A DNA stretch of 56,639 nt, from the NCBI RefSeq assembly GCF_009677585.1, contig NZ_WKYV01000028.1, positions 1 to 56,639 on the forward strand, given 5' to 3'. The notes beneath the pieces are model-generated. The model did not search any database, was not told where the DNA came from, and worked only from the letters and a program-made list of their open reading frames with translations. Positions 10,203 through 17,807 of this stretch are shown here, in pieces; within the stretch, counting starts at the first letter, position 1; the number at the start of each line of letters is the position of its first letter. This DNA is from Lactonifactor sp. BIOML-A5. Its GTDB lineage: Bacteria; Bacillota; Clostridia; Lachnospirales; Lachnospiraceae. A program made the translations under genes and the position numbers.

Positions 10203-10288
10203 AACGCTCTCCCTTTTGGGAAACTTTAGAACCACAGCTATCATACCATAGATTTAGAAAAATATTAAGCAGGTCGGGCAGGTTTCGT

Positions 10289-10720
10289 CTAACCATTTAG
10301 TCCGCCCTTTCTGCAAGCATACAGCCTATCTGATTCCCTTTTTTTTATCAGTTCTATCTGTCCGGACACACGAAGAACAGCTTCTAAAATCCCATTCGTA
10401 TTTTCAGGTTTCTCCAGATAATCAGATACTCCGATAGATAATGCCTCTTTGGCATAGTTAAAGTCTCTGTATTCACTGATAAGCAGAATCTTAATTTCAG
10501 GAATCCTCTCCTTAATCCTGCGGCTTAATTCCAGTCCGTCAATAGACGGCAGATGCACATCTATTATTACAATCTGGGGGTTATCCCGGACAACCTCAGA
10601 AAGAGCCTCCTCCCCTCCGCCCGAAGCAGCGCGAAAGATAAACCCCTGTTTCTCCCATGGGATCTGATACATTATTTCATCCCTGACCATATGCTCAGCC
10701 TCTACTAAAAATACCTTCAT
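10289..10720 (-). CDS. Orphan receiver-domain protein lacking an output domain
   Basis: A 143-residue single receiver domain. The phospho-acceptor Asp is present in V-I-I-D-V-H-L-P and the conserved Lys in Y-L-E-K-P. The N-terminal acidic pair reads E-A (V-E-A-E) where YesN-type proteins have E-D, so one magnesium ligand is lost. It is closest to the receiver half of YesN-type regulators but stops about 20 residues after the domain, with no DNA-binding region. It is the first gene of the operon, 87 bases before the kinase start. It may act as a phosphate sink or a phosphorylation-independent partner of the kinase, or be a degraded regulator. RBS AGGGGTG; a TATAAT box lies about 35 bases upstream of the start. 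Confidence 0.8.
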   Translation of the reverse strand: MKVFLVEAEHMVRDEIMYQIPWEKQGFIFRAASGGGEEALSEVVRDNPQIVIIDVHLPSIDGLELSRRIKERIPEIKILLISEYRDFNYAKEALSIGVSDYLEKPENTNGILEAVLRVSGQIELIKKRESDRLYACRKGGLNG

Positions 10721-10820
10721 ACTTTACACCCCTGTGATTCCTTTGTCTTGTCTTATTATATAGCTGCTGCCCCCGCGGCTAAATTCTAAATATCTAAGAA
10801 CAGTAGACAATTCTAATATA

Positions 10821-11012
10821 AATAAGGGAAAGAGCATTACAACGGATTCCATAGCTGAACTATGTGAGGCGTTAAACTGCCAGTGGGGGAACCTGATGGA
10901 ATACGTACCTGATCACTCACAAGATGATATGGAGCAATATACCTTTTCTGATTCCATTAAAGCAGGTATTTACGATGATTTTTCCATAGATTTCTCACGA
11001 CTCAATATTTAA
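10821..11012 (+). pseudogene. C-terminal remnant of an HTH_26/Cro-type regulator
   Basis: Sixty-three codons on the plus strand encode S-I-A-E-L-C-E-A-L-N-C-Q-W-G-N-L-M-E-Y-V and a short acidic tail. This is the typical end of small Cro/C1-type regulators, whose usual form is L-C-x-x-L-x-C-x-x-x-D-I-M-E-Y. No start codon or first helix-turn-helix half exists upstream; the frame runs back to a TAG with no Met. A terminator follows directly. I read it as a truncated relic. Confidence 0.6.
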
Positions 11013-11019
11013 TGGATTT

Positions 11020-11054
11020 CCGCCCGATGTTTTACAGCATGGGCGGTTTTCTTT
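11020..11054 (+). terminator. Terminator after the HTH remnant
   Basis: CCGCCC-GATG and CAT-GGGCGG form a hairpin followed by TTTTCTTT, eight bases past the stop of the remnant regulator. It is the preserved end of the former gene. Confidence 0.7.
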
Positions 11055-11095
11055 GCCCCCATCCTATTTTCTGGGCTTTTATGTATGATAAAGAA

Positions 11096-11189
11096 CGGGG
11101 ATGCAGCCCTGACTCTGGAGAAACAGAGACTTTCGTGTAAAAGAGCTTACCCCTAAAATGAGGAGTGCCCAGGTACCGGGTACCTGGGC
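11096..11189. other. Structured intergenic stretch of unknown nature
   Basis: Several nested pairings occur: GGGG (11097-11100) with CCCC (11150-11153), enclosing a CTCTG/CAGAG hairpin with a GAGAAA loop. A separate perfect 10-bp stem GCCCAGGTAC/GTACCTGGGC with a CGG loop covers 11167-11189. No U tract follows on either strand. I do not recognise a riboswitch class. The rest of 11190-11436 is AT-rich with nothing I can assign. Confidence 0.35.
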
Positions 11190-11436
11190 AATTATTATGA
11201 AAAAATTTTATATGTGTAATGAAAACATTACCAATATACTTGTCAAAGTAGTTCTTTGAACTTTCTATATAATACCAACGTCATTTGAACATAATATGAA
11301 CATTTTATGAATAAATTGTAAAATATAATAAATTTGCCTATATTTTTCTTTAGTACAAAAAGAAAAATGTTCTATTTGCACAACCCATTATTTTTCATAT
11401 GCGCTTACCATGTACAGTACGCATTATTTTAACGCT

Positions 11437-12339
11437 TTAATTGAAAAAATTGTCGAAAAAGTTCACAATACCGTCCCAAAGTCTCTGGAAAAAGTTACCC
11501 ACCTTCTCCTTATCCGCATCACTTAAGTTCAGATCCAGCTTACTCAGCTTATCATACAAATCTTTTGCCTGAGATTTCAGGTCGTCAATATTCAGATTCA
11601 ATCCGTCAATCTTGGACATTAAGTCCACAATTTTCTGCCTGTCCGCTTCGGAAAGATTGACCTCCAGTTCCTCGGCTGCCTGGGTAACAATCTTTTCTAC
11701 CTCCTTAGGATCCGCATTCTCTGCCTCTACAACTTTTTCTTTCACAGCACCGATAAGCTGCTCCGCCTTTTCTGAATCCCCGATATCCTCCCCCAGCTGG
11801 CTGGTGACCACCAGCTCATTTGTAGCGGTATCCACACTTTCCGCAGAGACGGTTTCTCCTGTCATATTCTCATAAGATTTAATCGCGCCTACCAGCGCCG
11901 CCGTACCGGAGATCTTGAACGGTCCCGCCACATTAATATCCGCGTCCTGGATACCAGCCGTTGCCAGCGCATTCTGGTACATCCCCACAGTACAATAGGA
12001 AATATTCTGGGTCTTTACCTTGATACCATAACCGCTTTCTTTTCCCACTACAAGTACAGAGGAAAGAGCTCTGGAGCCAATCACGCTGGCATCCAGATAG
12101 CCATCCAGATATTTATGCTCATCCTTATTGGTCACTTCCGCAACCGTATAGTTTTTTAATTCATCTTCCGTAACCCCCAGCAACTCAAGGACCTTTGCAC
12201 GCTCGTCCTGCTTTAAATCTGATCCCAGGGAAATATATGGTGTTTCAAGCTTCGCATCCTCTCTGTCTGCCATAACAGCCATAGGTGTCATAACTGTCAT
12301 GATACCTGCCAGAAGAACCGCCAATCCTCTTTTCTTCAT
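11437..12339 (-). CDS. Exported DUF1002 family protein
   Basis: A 300-residue protein with a signal peptide (about 1-25, ending A-V-M-A-D). The DUF1002 region (about 40-220) is recognisable from the R-A-K-V-L-E-L-L-G-V start, the Y-L-D motif and the G-P-x-x-I-S-G-T-A-A-L-V-G motif. A helical acidic C-terminal region of about 80 residues ends in F-F-D-N-F-F-N. The family is common in Bacillota and its role is unknown; Bacillus YpuA is a relative. It is monocistronic with RBS GAGAGGAG, and divergent from the ROK regulator across 181 bases. Confidence 0.85.
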   Translation of the reverse strand: MKKRGLAVLLAGIMTVMTPMAVMADREDAKLETPYISLGSDLKQDERAKVLELLGVTEDELKNYTVAEVTNKDEHKYLDGYLDASVIGSRALSSVLVVGKESGYGIKVKTQNISYCTVGMYQNALATAGIQDADINVAGPFKISGTAALVGAIKSYENMTGETVSAESVDTATNELVVTSQLGEDIGDSEKAEQLIGAVKEKVVEAENADPKEVEKIVTQAAEELEVNLSEADRQKIVDLMSKIDGLNLNIDDLKSQAKDLYDKLSKLDLNLSDADKEKVGNFFQRLWDGIVNFFDNFFN

Positions 12340-12520
12340 TTTACTTGCTCCTCTCTTATTTCCTTAATTACTCCCCAATGGCATTGCCATTACTTCCCAC
12401 CCATTATATCACAGAACATTTTTCATTACACTTAAATAAGAATTAAGATTTTCTAATTTATTTTGGCTTTTCCATACAATTATGCTAAAATAAAAGTAAT
12501 ATTTTACAGAGGTGATAACC

Positions 12521-13684
12521 ATGATATCCGGCAGCCAGGAAATGATCCGTGACATTAACAGACGACTGGTTTTAGAAAAAATAGTGAATAACGGGCCCAT
12601 CTCCAGGGCCGCCCTTGCAAAGGCCCTGCACTTAACCAAGGCTACTATATCAAATATTGTGCAGGAGCTTTTAGATCAGAAACTGGTCACTGAGATCGGC
12701 AGCGGGGATACTGCTATGGGGAGAAAACCAATTATGCTGGCCTTTCCACAGGACAGCGGGCATGCCCTGGCTGTAAATATCGGCGTAGATCAGATCACTC
12801 TGCTCACTTCTGATCTTAAGGGACAAAATTGTGCGGTCAGAGAATATCCCTTCCCACAAAGAGAACCGCTCCTGAAGTACCTGACCAGAGTTCTTCACAG
12901 TACTATTGACAGTCTCCCGGCCACAACTCATGGGGTAGTGGGAATCAGCATTGCAATTTACGGAGTGGTGTACGAGAATACATTACTTTTTACTCCTTAT
13001 TATAAGATGCCCCAGCCCGATCTTTGCAGCCTGCTGGAAGAAGAATTTGGGATACCTGTAAAAGCGGAAAACGAAGCTAACCTTTCTGTTCTGGGTGAAT
13101 CTGCCTTCCACTTTAACTATCAGGATATGATTATGATTAATGTTCACGATGGTATCGGCATGGGAATCTTAATCCAAGGTCATCTCTATACCGGTCACAA
13201 CGGTTATGCAGGTGAATTCGGGCACACAATCCTTTATCCTAACGGAAAGCTCTGTCCCTGCGGCAACAGGGGGTGCATTGAACAGTACGCCTCTGAGACA
13301 GCCATTTTGAAGGAATATGCGCGCAGGAGATATCTGCCGTCTATTACACTGGACGATTTTCTTTATGCATATCGGTCCAATGAACCGGTAGCCCTGGATA
13401 TGATGGACCTCTTTGTTCAGTATATGTCCATTGCTATCAACAATGTACAGAATACCTTTAATGCAGACCTGATTGTGCTCAACAGCGCTTTTACCAATTA
13501 TATTCCGGATTTGATCCAGAGGATACAGAATTCCTTAGGCACCATGCAGAACAGGGACTGCCGGGTTATCTTATCCCAGCTCCAGGATATTTCAGGGCTG
13601 ATAGGAGGGGTTCGGATCAGTGTGGAAAATTTCCTGGAAATTGAACATCTGAAGATCGATGCGGCAACTCTCGGCACCAGATAG
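12521..13684 (+). CDS. ROK family transcriptional regulator (NagC/XylR type)
   Basis: An N-terminal winged helix (about 10-70; R-A-A-L-A-K-A-L-H-L-T-K-A-T-I-S) is fused to a ROK sugar-kinase-like domain. The zinc motif C-P-C-G-N-R-G-C-I-E-Q-Y lies near residues 246-257. The family usually represses sugar catabolic genes and is relieved by a sugar or sugar phosphate. A GTG at 12512 is in frame, but it lies inside AGAGGTGAT, which is the RBS for ATG at 12521, so I use the ATG. A promoter TTGGCT-17-TAAAAT lies upstream. The target is not evident, because no sugar operon adjoins it. Confidence 0.9.
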   Translation: MISGSQEMIRDINRRLVLEKIVNNGPISRAALAKALHLTKATISNIVQELLDQKLVTEIGSGDTAMGRKPIMLAFPQDSGHALAVNIGVDQITLLTSDLKGQNCAVREYPFPQREPLLKYLTRVLHSTIDSLPATTHGVVGISIAIYGVVYENTLLFTPYYKMPQPDLCSLLEEEFGIPVKAENEANLSVLGESAFHFNYQDMIMINVHDGIGMGILIQGHLYTGHNGYAGEFGHTILYPNGKLCPCGNRGCIEQYASETAILKEYARRRYLPSITLDDFLYAYRSNEPVALDMMDLFVQYMSIAINNVQNTFNADLIVLNSAFTNYIPDLIQRIQNSLGTMQNRDCRVILSQLQDISGLIGGVRISVENFLEIEHLKIDAATLGTR

Positions 13685-13897
13685 ATATTTTTTTAACATT
13701 CATAAATCTTTCGATCTTTATTCATGATTTCTTCACAAGTTTAACATGAATTCATCATATTTAACAGCTATACTATAAACATAAAAATAATACAGGAACA
13801 AGATTATTTTTATAATTTTCTTTTTCATATGTCGACAAATGTCGACTCTCCTTCCTTTAATATAAATGGAACGCTAGCGATAGCGTTCCATTTTTTG
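13685..13897 (+). terminator. Gap with a strong hairpin terminator shared by convergent genes
   Basis: At 13868-13889 GGAACGCTA/TAGCGTTCC forms a stem followed by ATTTTTTG on the plus strand. It can serve the ROK gene and, less well, rsmA arriving from the other side. An additional GTCGAC-AAAT-GTCGAC inverted repeat lies near 13832. A TATACT box at 13769-13774 could start a ~115-nt RNA ending here, but it has no convincing -35. Confidence 0.7.
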
Positions 13898-13903
13898 TTT
13901 CCC

Positions 13904-14770
13904 TTATTTACTTAATTCATTGCTTAACCTTCCGAATTCCTCCAGAGTCAGCGCCTCTCCCCGGATTCCCGCAGGATAACCGCAGTTTGCAATGGCCTGC
14001 TGAATCTCCTCCTTGGTAAAGGACAGCCCGGGATCATTATTGAGACCGTTGGCCAGTGTTTTCCGCCTTTGATTAAAAGAAGCGCGTATCAGACGGAATA
14101 GCAGCTTCTCATCCTTCACCACTATGGGAGGAATTTTATGGCGGGTGAGGCGTATGACTGCGCTTCCCACCTTAGGCCTGGGCATAAAACAGTTTGCAGG
14201 TACATTCGCCACAATGTACGGCTCTGCGTAATACTGTACTGCCAGAGACAGGGCCCCGTAATCTTTAGACCCGGGACCCACCTGCATCCTGTCTGCCACT
14301 TCTTTCTGCACCATAACTGTTATGGAATCTATAGGGACATGGTTCTCAAAAAGTCCCATAATAATTGGAGTTGTAATGTAATAAGGCAGATTGGCCACTA
14401 CTTTAATGGGTCTACCCCCGTTTCGCTCTTCCGCAAGCTTCTGGATATCTACTTTTAATATATCATCATGAATCACTGATACATTTTCAAAATCCTGTAA
14501 CGTGTCCTGCAGGATGGGGATGAGCGCTTTGTCTATCTCCACCGCTACTACTTCCCTGGCCGCTGCGGCCAGGTACTGAGTCATGGTACCGATTCCCGGC
14601 CCAATCTCAAGGACAAAATCATCCTTCGCAACCTGGGAAGCCTTAACTATCTTGTCCAGCACATGTGTGTCAATGAGGAAGTTTTGTCCAAACTTTTTCT
14701 GAAAGACAAAATCATATTTCTGCAGGACTTCTATAGTCCGTTTTGGCTCTCCCAGATAGGGTTCAATCAT
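13904..14770 (-). CDS. rsmA: 16S rRNA (A1518/A1519) dimethyltransferase
   Basis: RsmA/KsgA dimethylates two adjacent adenines in the 3' hairpin of 16S rRNA using S-adenosylmethionine. Visible motifs are F-G-Q-N-F-L near residue 31, the SAM motif E-I-G-P-G-I-G-T (about 57-64) and the catalytic N-L-P-Y-Y-I (about 128-133). Length 288 is usual. It starts 12 bases after the stop of the TPR/ATPase gene, so the two are probably one transcript. The RBS is AAGGAG, 8 bases before ATG. Confidence 0.97.
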   Translation of the reverse strand: MIEPYLGEPKRTIEVLQKYDFVFQKKFGQNFLIDTHVLDKIVKASQVAKDDFVLEIGPGIGTMTQYLAAAAREVVAVEIDKALIPILQDTLQDFENVSVIHDDILKVDIQKLAEERNGGRPIKVVANLPYYITTPIIMGLFENHVPIDSITVMVQKEVADRMQVGPGSKDYGALSLAVQYYAEPYIVANVPANCFMPRPKVGSAVIRLTRHKIPPIVVKDEKLLFRLIRASFNQRRKTLANGLNNDPGLSFTKEEIQQAIANCGYPAGIRGEALTLEEFGRLSNELSK

Positions 14771-14782
14771 ATGGCATGCTCC

Positions 14783-17518
14783 TTATATATCAAAATCTTT
14801 TTCATAGAGGATAATTCTGTTGTCCTCATCTACATGACGTTTGGAAATCTTCCTTCCCAGTCTTCGCGTTCCCCGCTCCGCATGGTAGATTGCCCCGTCA
14901 ACCATATCTTTTACCTGAGATACAGTGATTGGCTCGTCTTCATCCTGATTGTCTCCAATCATGGTATAAAGTGCCAGCACACCCATCTCATCCATCTTAT
15001 ATCCCAGCTCCTTTGCATAGGTTCTGGCAAAAGAGACAAGTTCATCGTTAGTAAAAACAGGGATTGTAACAGTCGCTGCAAACTTCTCGGCAAAAACAGG
15101 GTACTGTTCCAAAAATTCTCTCATGGGTTTTTTCTGCCCCTCCAGAATCACAGTAAGTCCGTCCGTCCGGAAGTCCATAGCCTTTGACAGCTTAGTTACT
15201 GTATCCTGGTTCATCTCACTTGCATTTTCTATAATTAAGAACCCTCCGGACAGCTTGGATACAATGCTTACCGGATCTTTTTCATTTAACTTAGCACCTT
15301 CTATGTTCGCAGTTTTCGCCGCCTCCATCCTGCGCTCTTTACAGATGGCTTTGACAATACTCTGACATAATCTAGTCTTTCCAGCACCCGGTCTTCCAAC
15401 AATAATAAGATTTCCTGTCTTGGAGGTTTTGTCCCACGCTGCCTCCTGTGCTGCGTCCAGGGCCTCTTTTATCTGTTCCTTAATTCCGGGAATCTGCTGA
15501 AAATACGTAAAAATCCGCTTTTCTTCTTCCTTTGTAAGGTGGTGGCGAAGCAGATCTCCCTCTTCGTCCCTATCCTTCTCAATATCCTCAGGAAATACAA
15601 AATCTTCTTTATCTACATCTGTAAAATCAAAGGATTCCGCTTCTTCCTGCCCGTGTTCCTCAGGCTCCGGCTCCTTCTGAAGCTCTTCCTCAAGGTTGAT
15701 GGTGATTCCAAGGTCCTCTCCATTATCCTCTTCGGGCCCTGAGAATACAGGGACTGTATCTGACAGTAAGTCGTCAGGCAGCCGGAAAATCTCCTCCTCA
15801 GTACTTTCCCCGGCAGATGCCTCAAGGGGAACTATGACCTCTGGATTTGGAGTATCTATTGGCGTCCAGGTACCTGGCTGATCTGTGGGTACTTTCCGGA
15901 TTTTTTCCTCCGGCTCTGCGGGCTCCTGTATATTCTCCTCGGTTTCCCCTGAGGCAACGGACGCCTCCGCCATCTCCGGAACTTCTATCGGCGCATCCTC
16001 CTGCACGGTTGCGGATTCTCCGCTTATCTCTTCCCACGTCTCCGCAGTCTCTTCAACCATGTCGCTTATTTCTGATGACTCTTCCCTGGAAGCTTCTTTC
16101 TCTGGACTATCCTCTTCCACTGTATCCTGGGATTCTGCTTCCTCCCCAGCTTCTTCCTTCTGCTCAGGTGCCTCGATACTCTCATCAGGTACTGGAATCG
16201 TATCAGGTGCTTCTTCCCCTTCAGGAATCACAACTGCCCTGGTTTCTCCGAAATCAATCTTTTCTTTTTCCTCTGCCGGACTCTCCTCCTCCAGAGAACC
16301 GGAGGATATCTCCTGAGCCAGATTATTGGCTGTCTCTGCAAGTATGGCATCAATATCCACGTCATAATTCTTGTAATCCAGCTCACCCCTGGTCTTTTCT
16401 TCCTCGGATAAGGATTCCGGCACATCAAAAGGCTTTGACGCTGCGGGTTTTACATGGGAAACTGTCTCGGCTGCTACTGCCGCTTTCTTAATGGCATTAG
16501 AAAGGTTGATTGCGCTCACAGGCCGTGACCCGCTGAAGTCTTCCGGCTCCAGCTCTTTGACCACATAGTCCTTTGTATCTTCAAAAGGCGTGTATTGCGT
16601 AATATCCGGCTCTGTCTCTCCTTCTTCCGGCGTATTCTCCTCAGCAATTTCCTGAATCTGGGGTTCCTCTTTTTGACCGCCCCCGAATACATCTCTGATC
16701 CCCTGTGCGATCTTTTCCTGAAAAATTCCCGCGTTTTCACGGACCGGAGCAAAAAGAGATGGTTCCTCCACGGGAGTCTCTTTCTTCTCTGGTTTCTCTT
16801 CCTCTGCCGCTTCCACTGCAGCCTCTTTCTTCTCTGGCTCTTTTCTTTTCTGAGCCTTAGCCTCCAGCGCCGCCTTTTCTTCCAGGTACGTTCTTGTCTT
16901 GAAACGGTTGTCATACTTTTGCTGCTGGTCTCTTGTAAGAGGTGCATAATTCATCTTCAGCTCCATGGCCTTTGTTACAAAACGTCCCTCGCTGAACCAC
17001 AGGATCAGGTCGTCGCACTCCTCAATACATCTTTCCCTCATACCAGCCTTTGCATACAGTCTTGCAAGTTCGTACGCCCATCTCTCTGTATATTCCCGGC
17101 TTTTATATTCCTCCAGAATTGCGATCTGATCTTCAATGGGAGCGCGCCTTGCCTTGTAAATCTTATATTTTAATATATATTTTGTATTATCATTGGGCGC
17201 CCGCTTTACAAACTCATCGTAATAGCCTGCGGCTTCGTCAAAATCCTTCAGCTTCAGCGCCAGTTCTACCAAACGATACAGTACAGATTTCCCAATAGGT
17301 GCCCGTTCATATGCCAGAAGTAAAATCTCCCTGCTGTCATCATACTTGTGATTGGCTTCATAAATCTCCCCTACCATACACAAAGTACGAGCACTTTTCA
17401 CCCGCCGCCAGTCTATCGTCTCGCAGATTTTCAGTGCCCCCTCATAATCCTGATTATCAACCAGGTCATTGATTTGATCTAATTTAACCCGATATTCATA
17501 TTTATCCAATGTATTCAC
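14783..17518 (-). CDS. TPR protein with long acidic linker and C-terminal P-loop ATPase
   Basis: A 911-residue three-part protein. Residues 1-200 are TPR-like helical repeats. About 220-640 is low-complexity, Glu/Pro/Ser-rich and probably disordered. About 650-911 is an AAA-like ATPase with Walker A G-R-P-G-A-G-K-T near 706 and a hydrophobic strand F-L-I-I-E-N in place of a classical Walker B. Similar proteins are seen in Lachnospiraceae; I know of no assigned function. The first in-frame start is GTG at 17518. The RBS AGAGGTG sits ideally for a TTG three codons later (17509), so the true start may be there. It is followed by rsmA. Confidence 0.75.
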   Translation of the reverse strand: MNTLDKYEYRVKLDQINDLVDNQDYEGALKICETIDWRRVKSARTLCMVGEIYEANHKYDDSREILLLAYERAPIGKSVLYRLVELALKLKDFDEAAGYYDEFVKRAPNDNTKYILKYKIYKARRAPIEDQIAILEEYKSREYTERWAYELARLYAKAGMRERCIEECDDLILWFSEGRFVTKAMELKMNYAPLTRDQQQKYDNRFKTRTYLEEKAALEAKAQKRKEPEKKEAAVEAAEEEKPEKKETPVEEPSLFAPVRENAGIFQEKIAQGIRDVFGGGQKEEPQIQEIAEENTPEEGETEPDITQYTPFEDTKDYVVKELEPEDFSGSRPVSAINLSNAIKKAAVAAETVSHVKPAASKPFDVPESLSEEEKTRGELDYKNYDVDIDAILAETANNLAQEISSGSLEEESPAEEKEKIDFGETRAVVIPEGEEAPDTIPVPDESIEAPEQKEEAGEEAESQDTVEEDSPEKEASREESSEISDMVEETAETWEEISGESATVQEDAPIEVPEMAEASVASGETEENIQEPAEPEEKIRKVPTDQPGTWTPIDTPNPEVIVPLEASAGESTEEEIFRLPDDLLSDTVPVFSGPEEDNGEDLGITINLEEELQKEPEPEEHGQEEAESFDFTDVDKEDFVFPEDIEKDRDEEGDLLRHHLTKEEEKRIFTYFQQIPGIKEQIKEALDAAQEAAWDKTSKTGNLIIVGRPGAGKTRLCQSIVKAICKERRMEAAKTANIEGAKLNEKDPVSIVSKLSGGFLIIENASEMNQDTVTKLSKAMDFRTDGLTVILEGQKKPMREFLEQYPVFAEKFAATVTIPVFTNDELVSFARTYAKELGYKMDEMGVLALYTMIGDNQDEDEPITVSQVKDMVDGAIYHAERGTRRLGRKISKRHVDEDNRIILYEKDFDI

Positions 17519-17578
17519 CTCTAACTCGTATTTACCGTCACTTACTGTAAAAGTACCTGATATCCCATAGTTGTCTCA

Positions 17579-17607
17579 AGTTTATCATAACGGAAATATG
17601 TTGTCAA
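17579..17607 (-). promoter_or_regulatory. Promoter of the TPR/ATPase-rsmA unit
   Basis: The minus strand reads TTGACA, 17 bases, TAAACT. It lies 61 bases before the start codon region. Confidence 0.7.
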
Positions 17608-17710
17608 AGTAAATGGGTGGAAAATTGAGTTTACATGGCGGAACTAAGGGCTTTTAAAAGGATCTAAAAGAATATTAAATTTCTATAAATTGGATTTTAT
17701 ATTCTATTAC

Positions 17711-17750
17711 GCAAAATGAGAAGCCTTGTGCGGAAGGCTTCTCATTTTTA
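17711..17750 (-). terminator. Terminator after glgP
   Basis: GAGAAGCCTT and AAGGCTTCTC flank a GTGCGG loop, bordered by AAAA and TTTT on either side, so it works in both directions. It lies about 60 bases past the glgP stop. Confidence 0.8.
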
Positions 17751-17807
17751 TTCTTTACATTTGAGTTTCTTCTATAAATATGCAGGTTGAGAACATGCCG
17801 TTCCCTT

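Noticed and set aside
10821..11012. Intact small regulator gene
   Set aside because: No start codon or N-terminal helix-turn-helix upstream; the frame runs back to a stop without Met.
11096..11189. Known riboswitch (cyclic-di-GMP, TPP, THF or ydaO type)
   Set aside because: None of the conserved cores I know is present, and the next gene encodes a DUF1002 protein on the other strand.
13769..13897. Small RNA starting at a TATACT box and ending at the shared terminator
   Set aside because: No -35 element at suitable spacing; the terminator is explained by the flanking convergent genes.
15847..16491. Plus-strand open frames opposite the TPR/ATPase linker
   Set aside because: They arise from the low-complexity Glu/Pro/Ser codons of the real gene and lack start signals.
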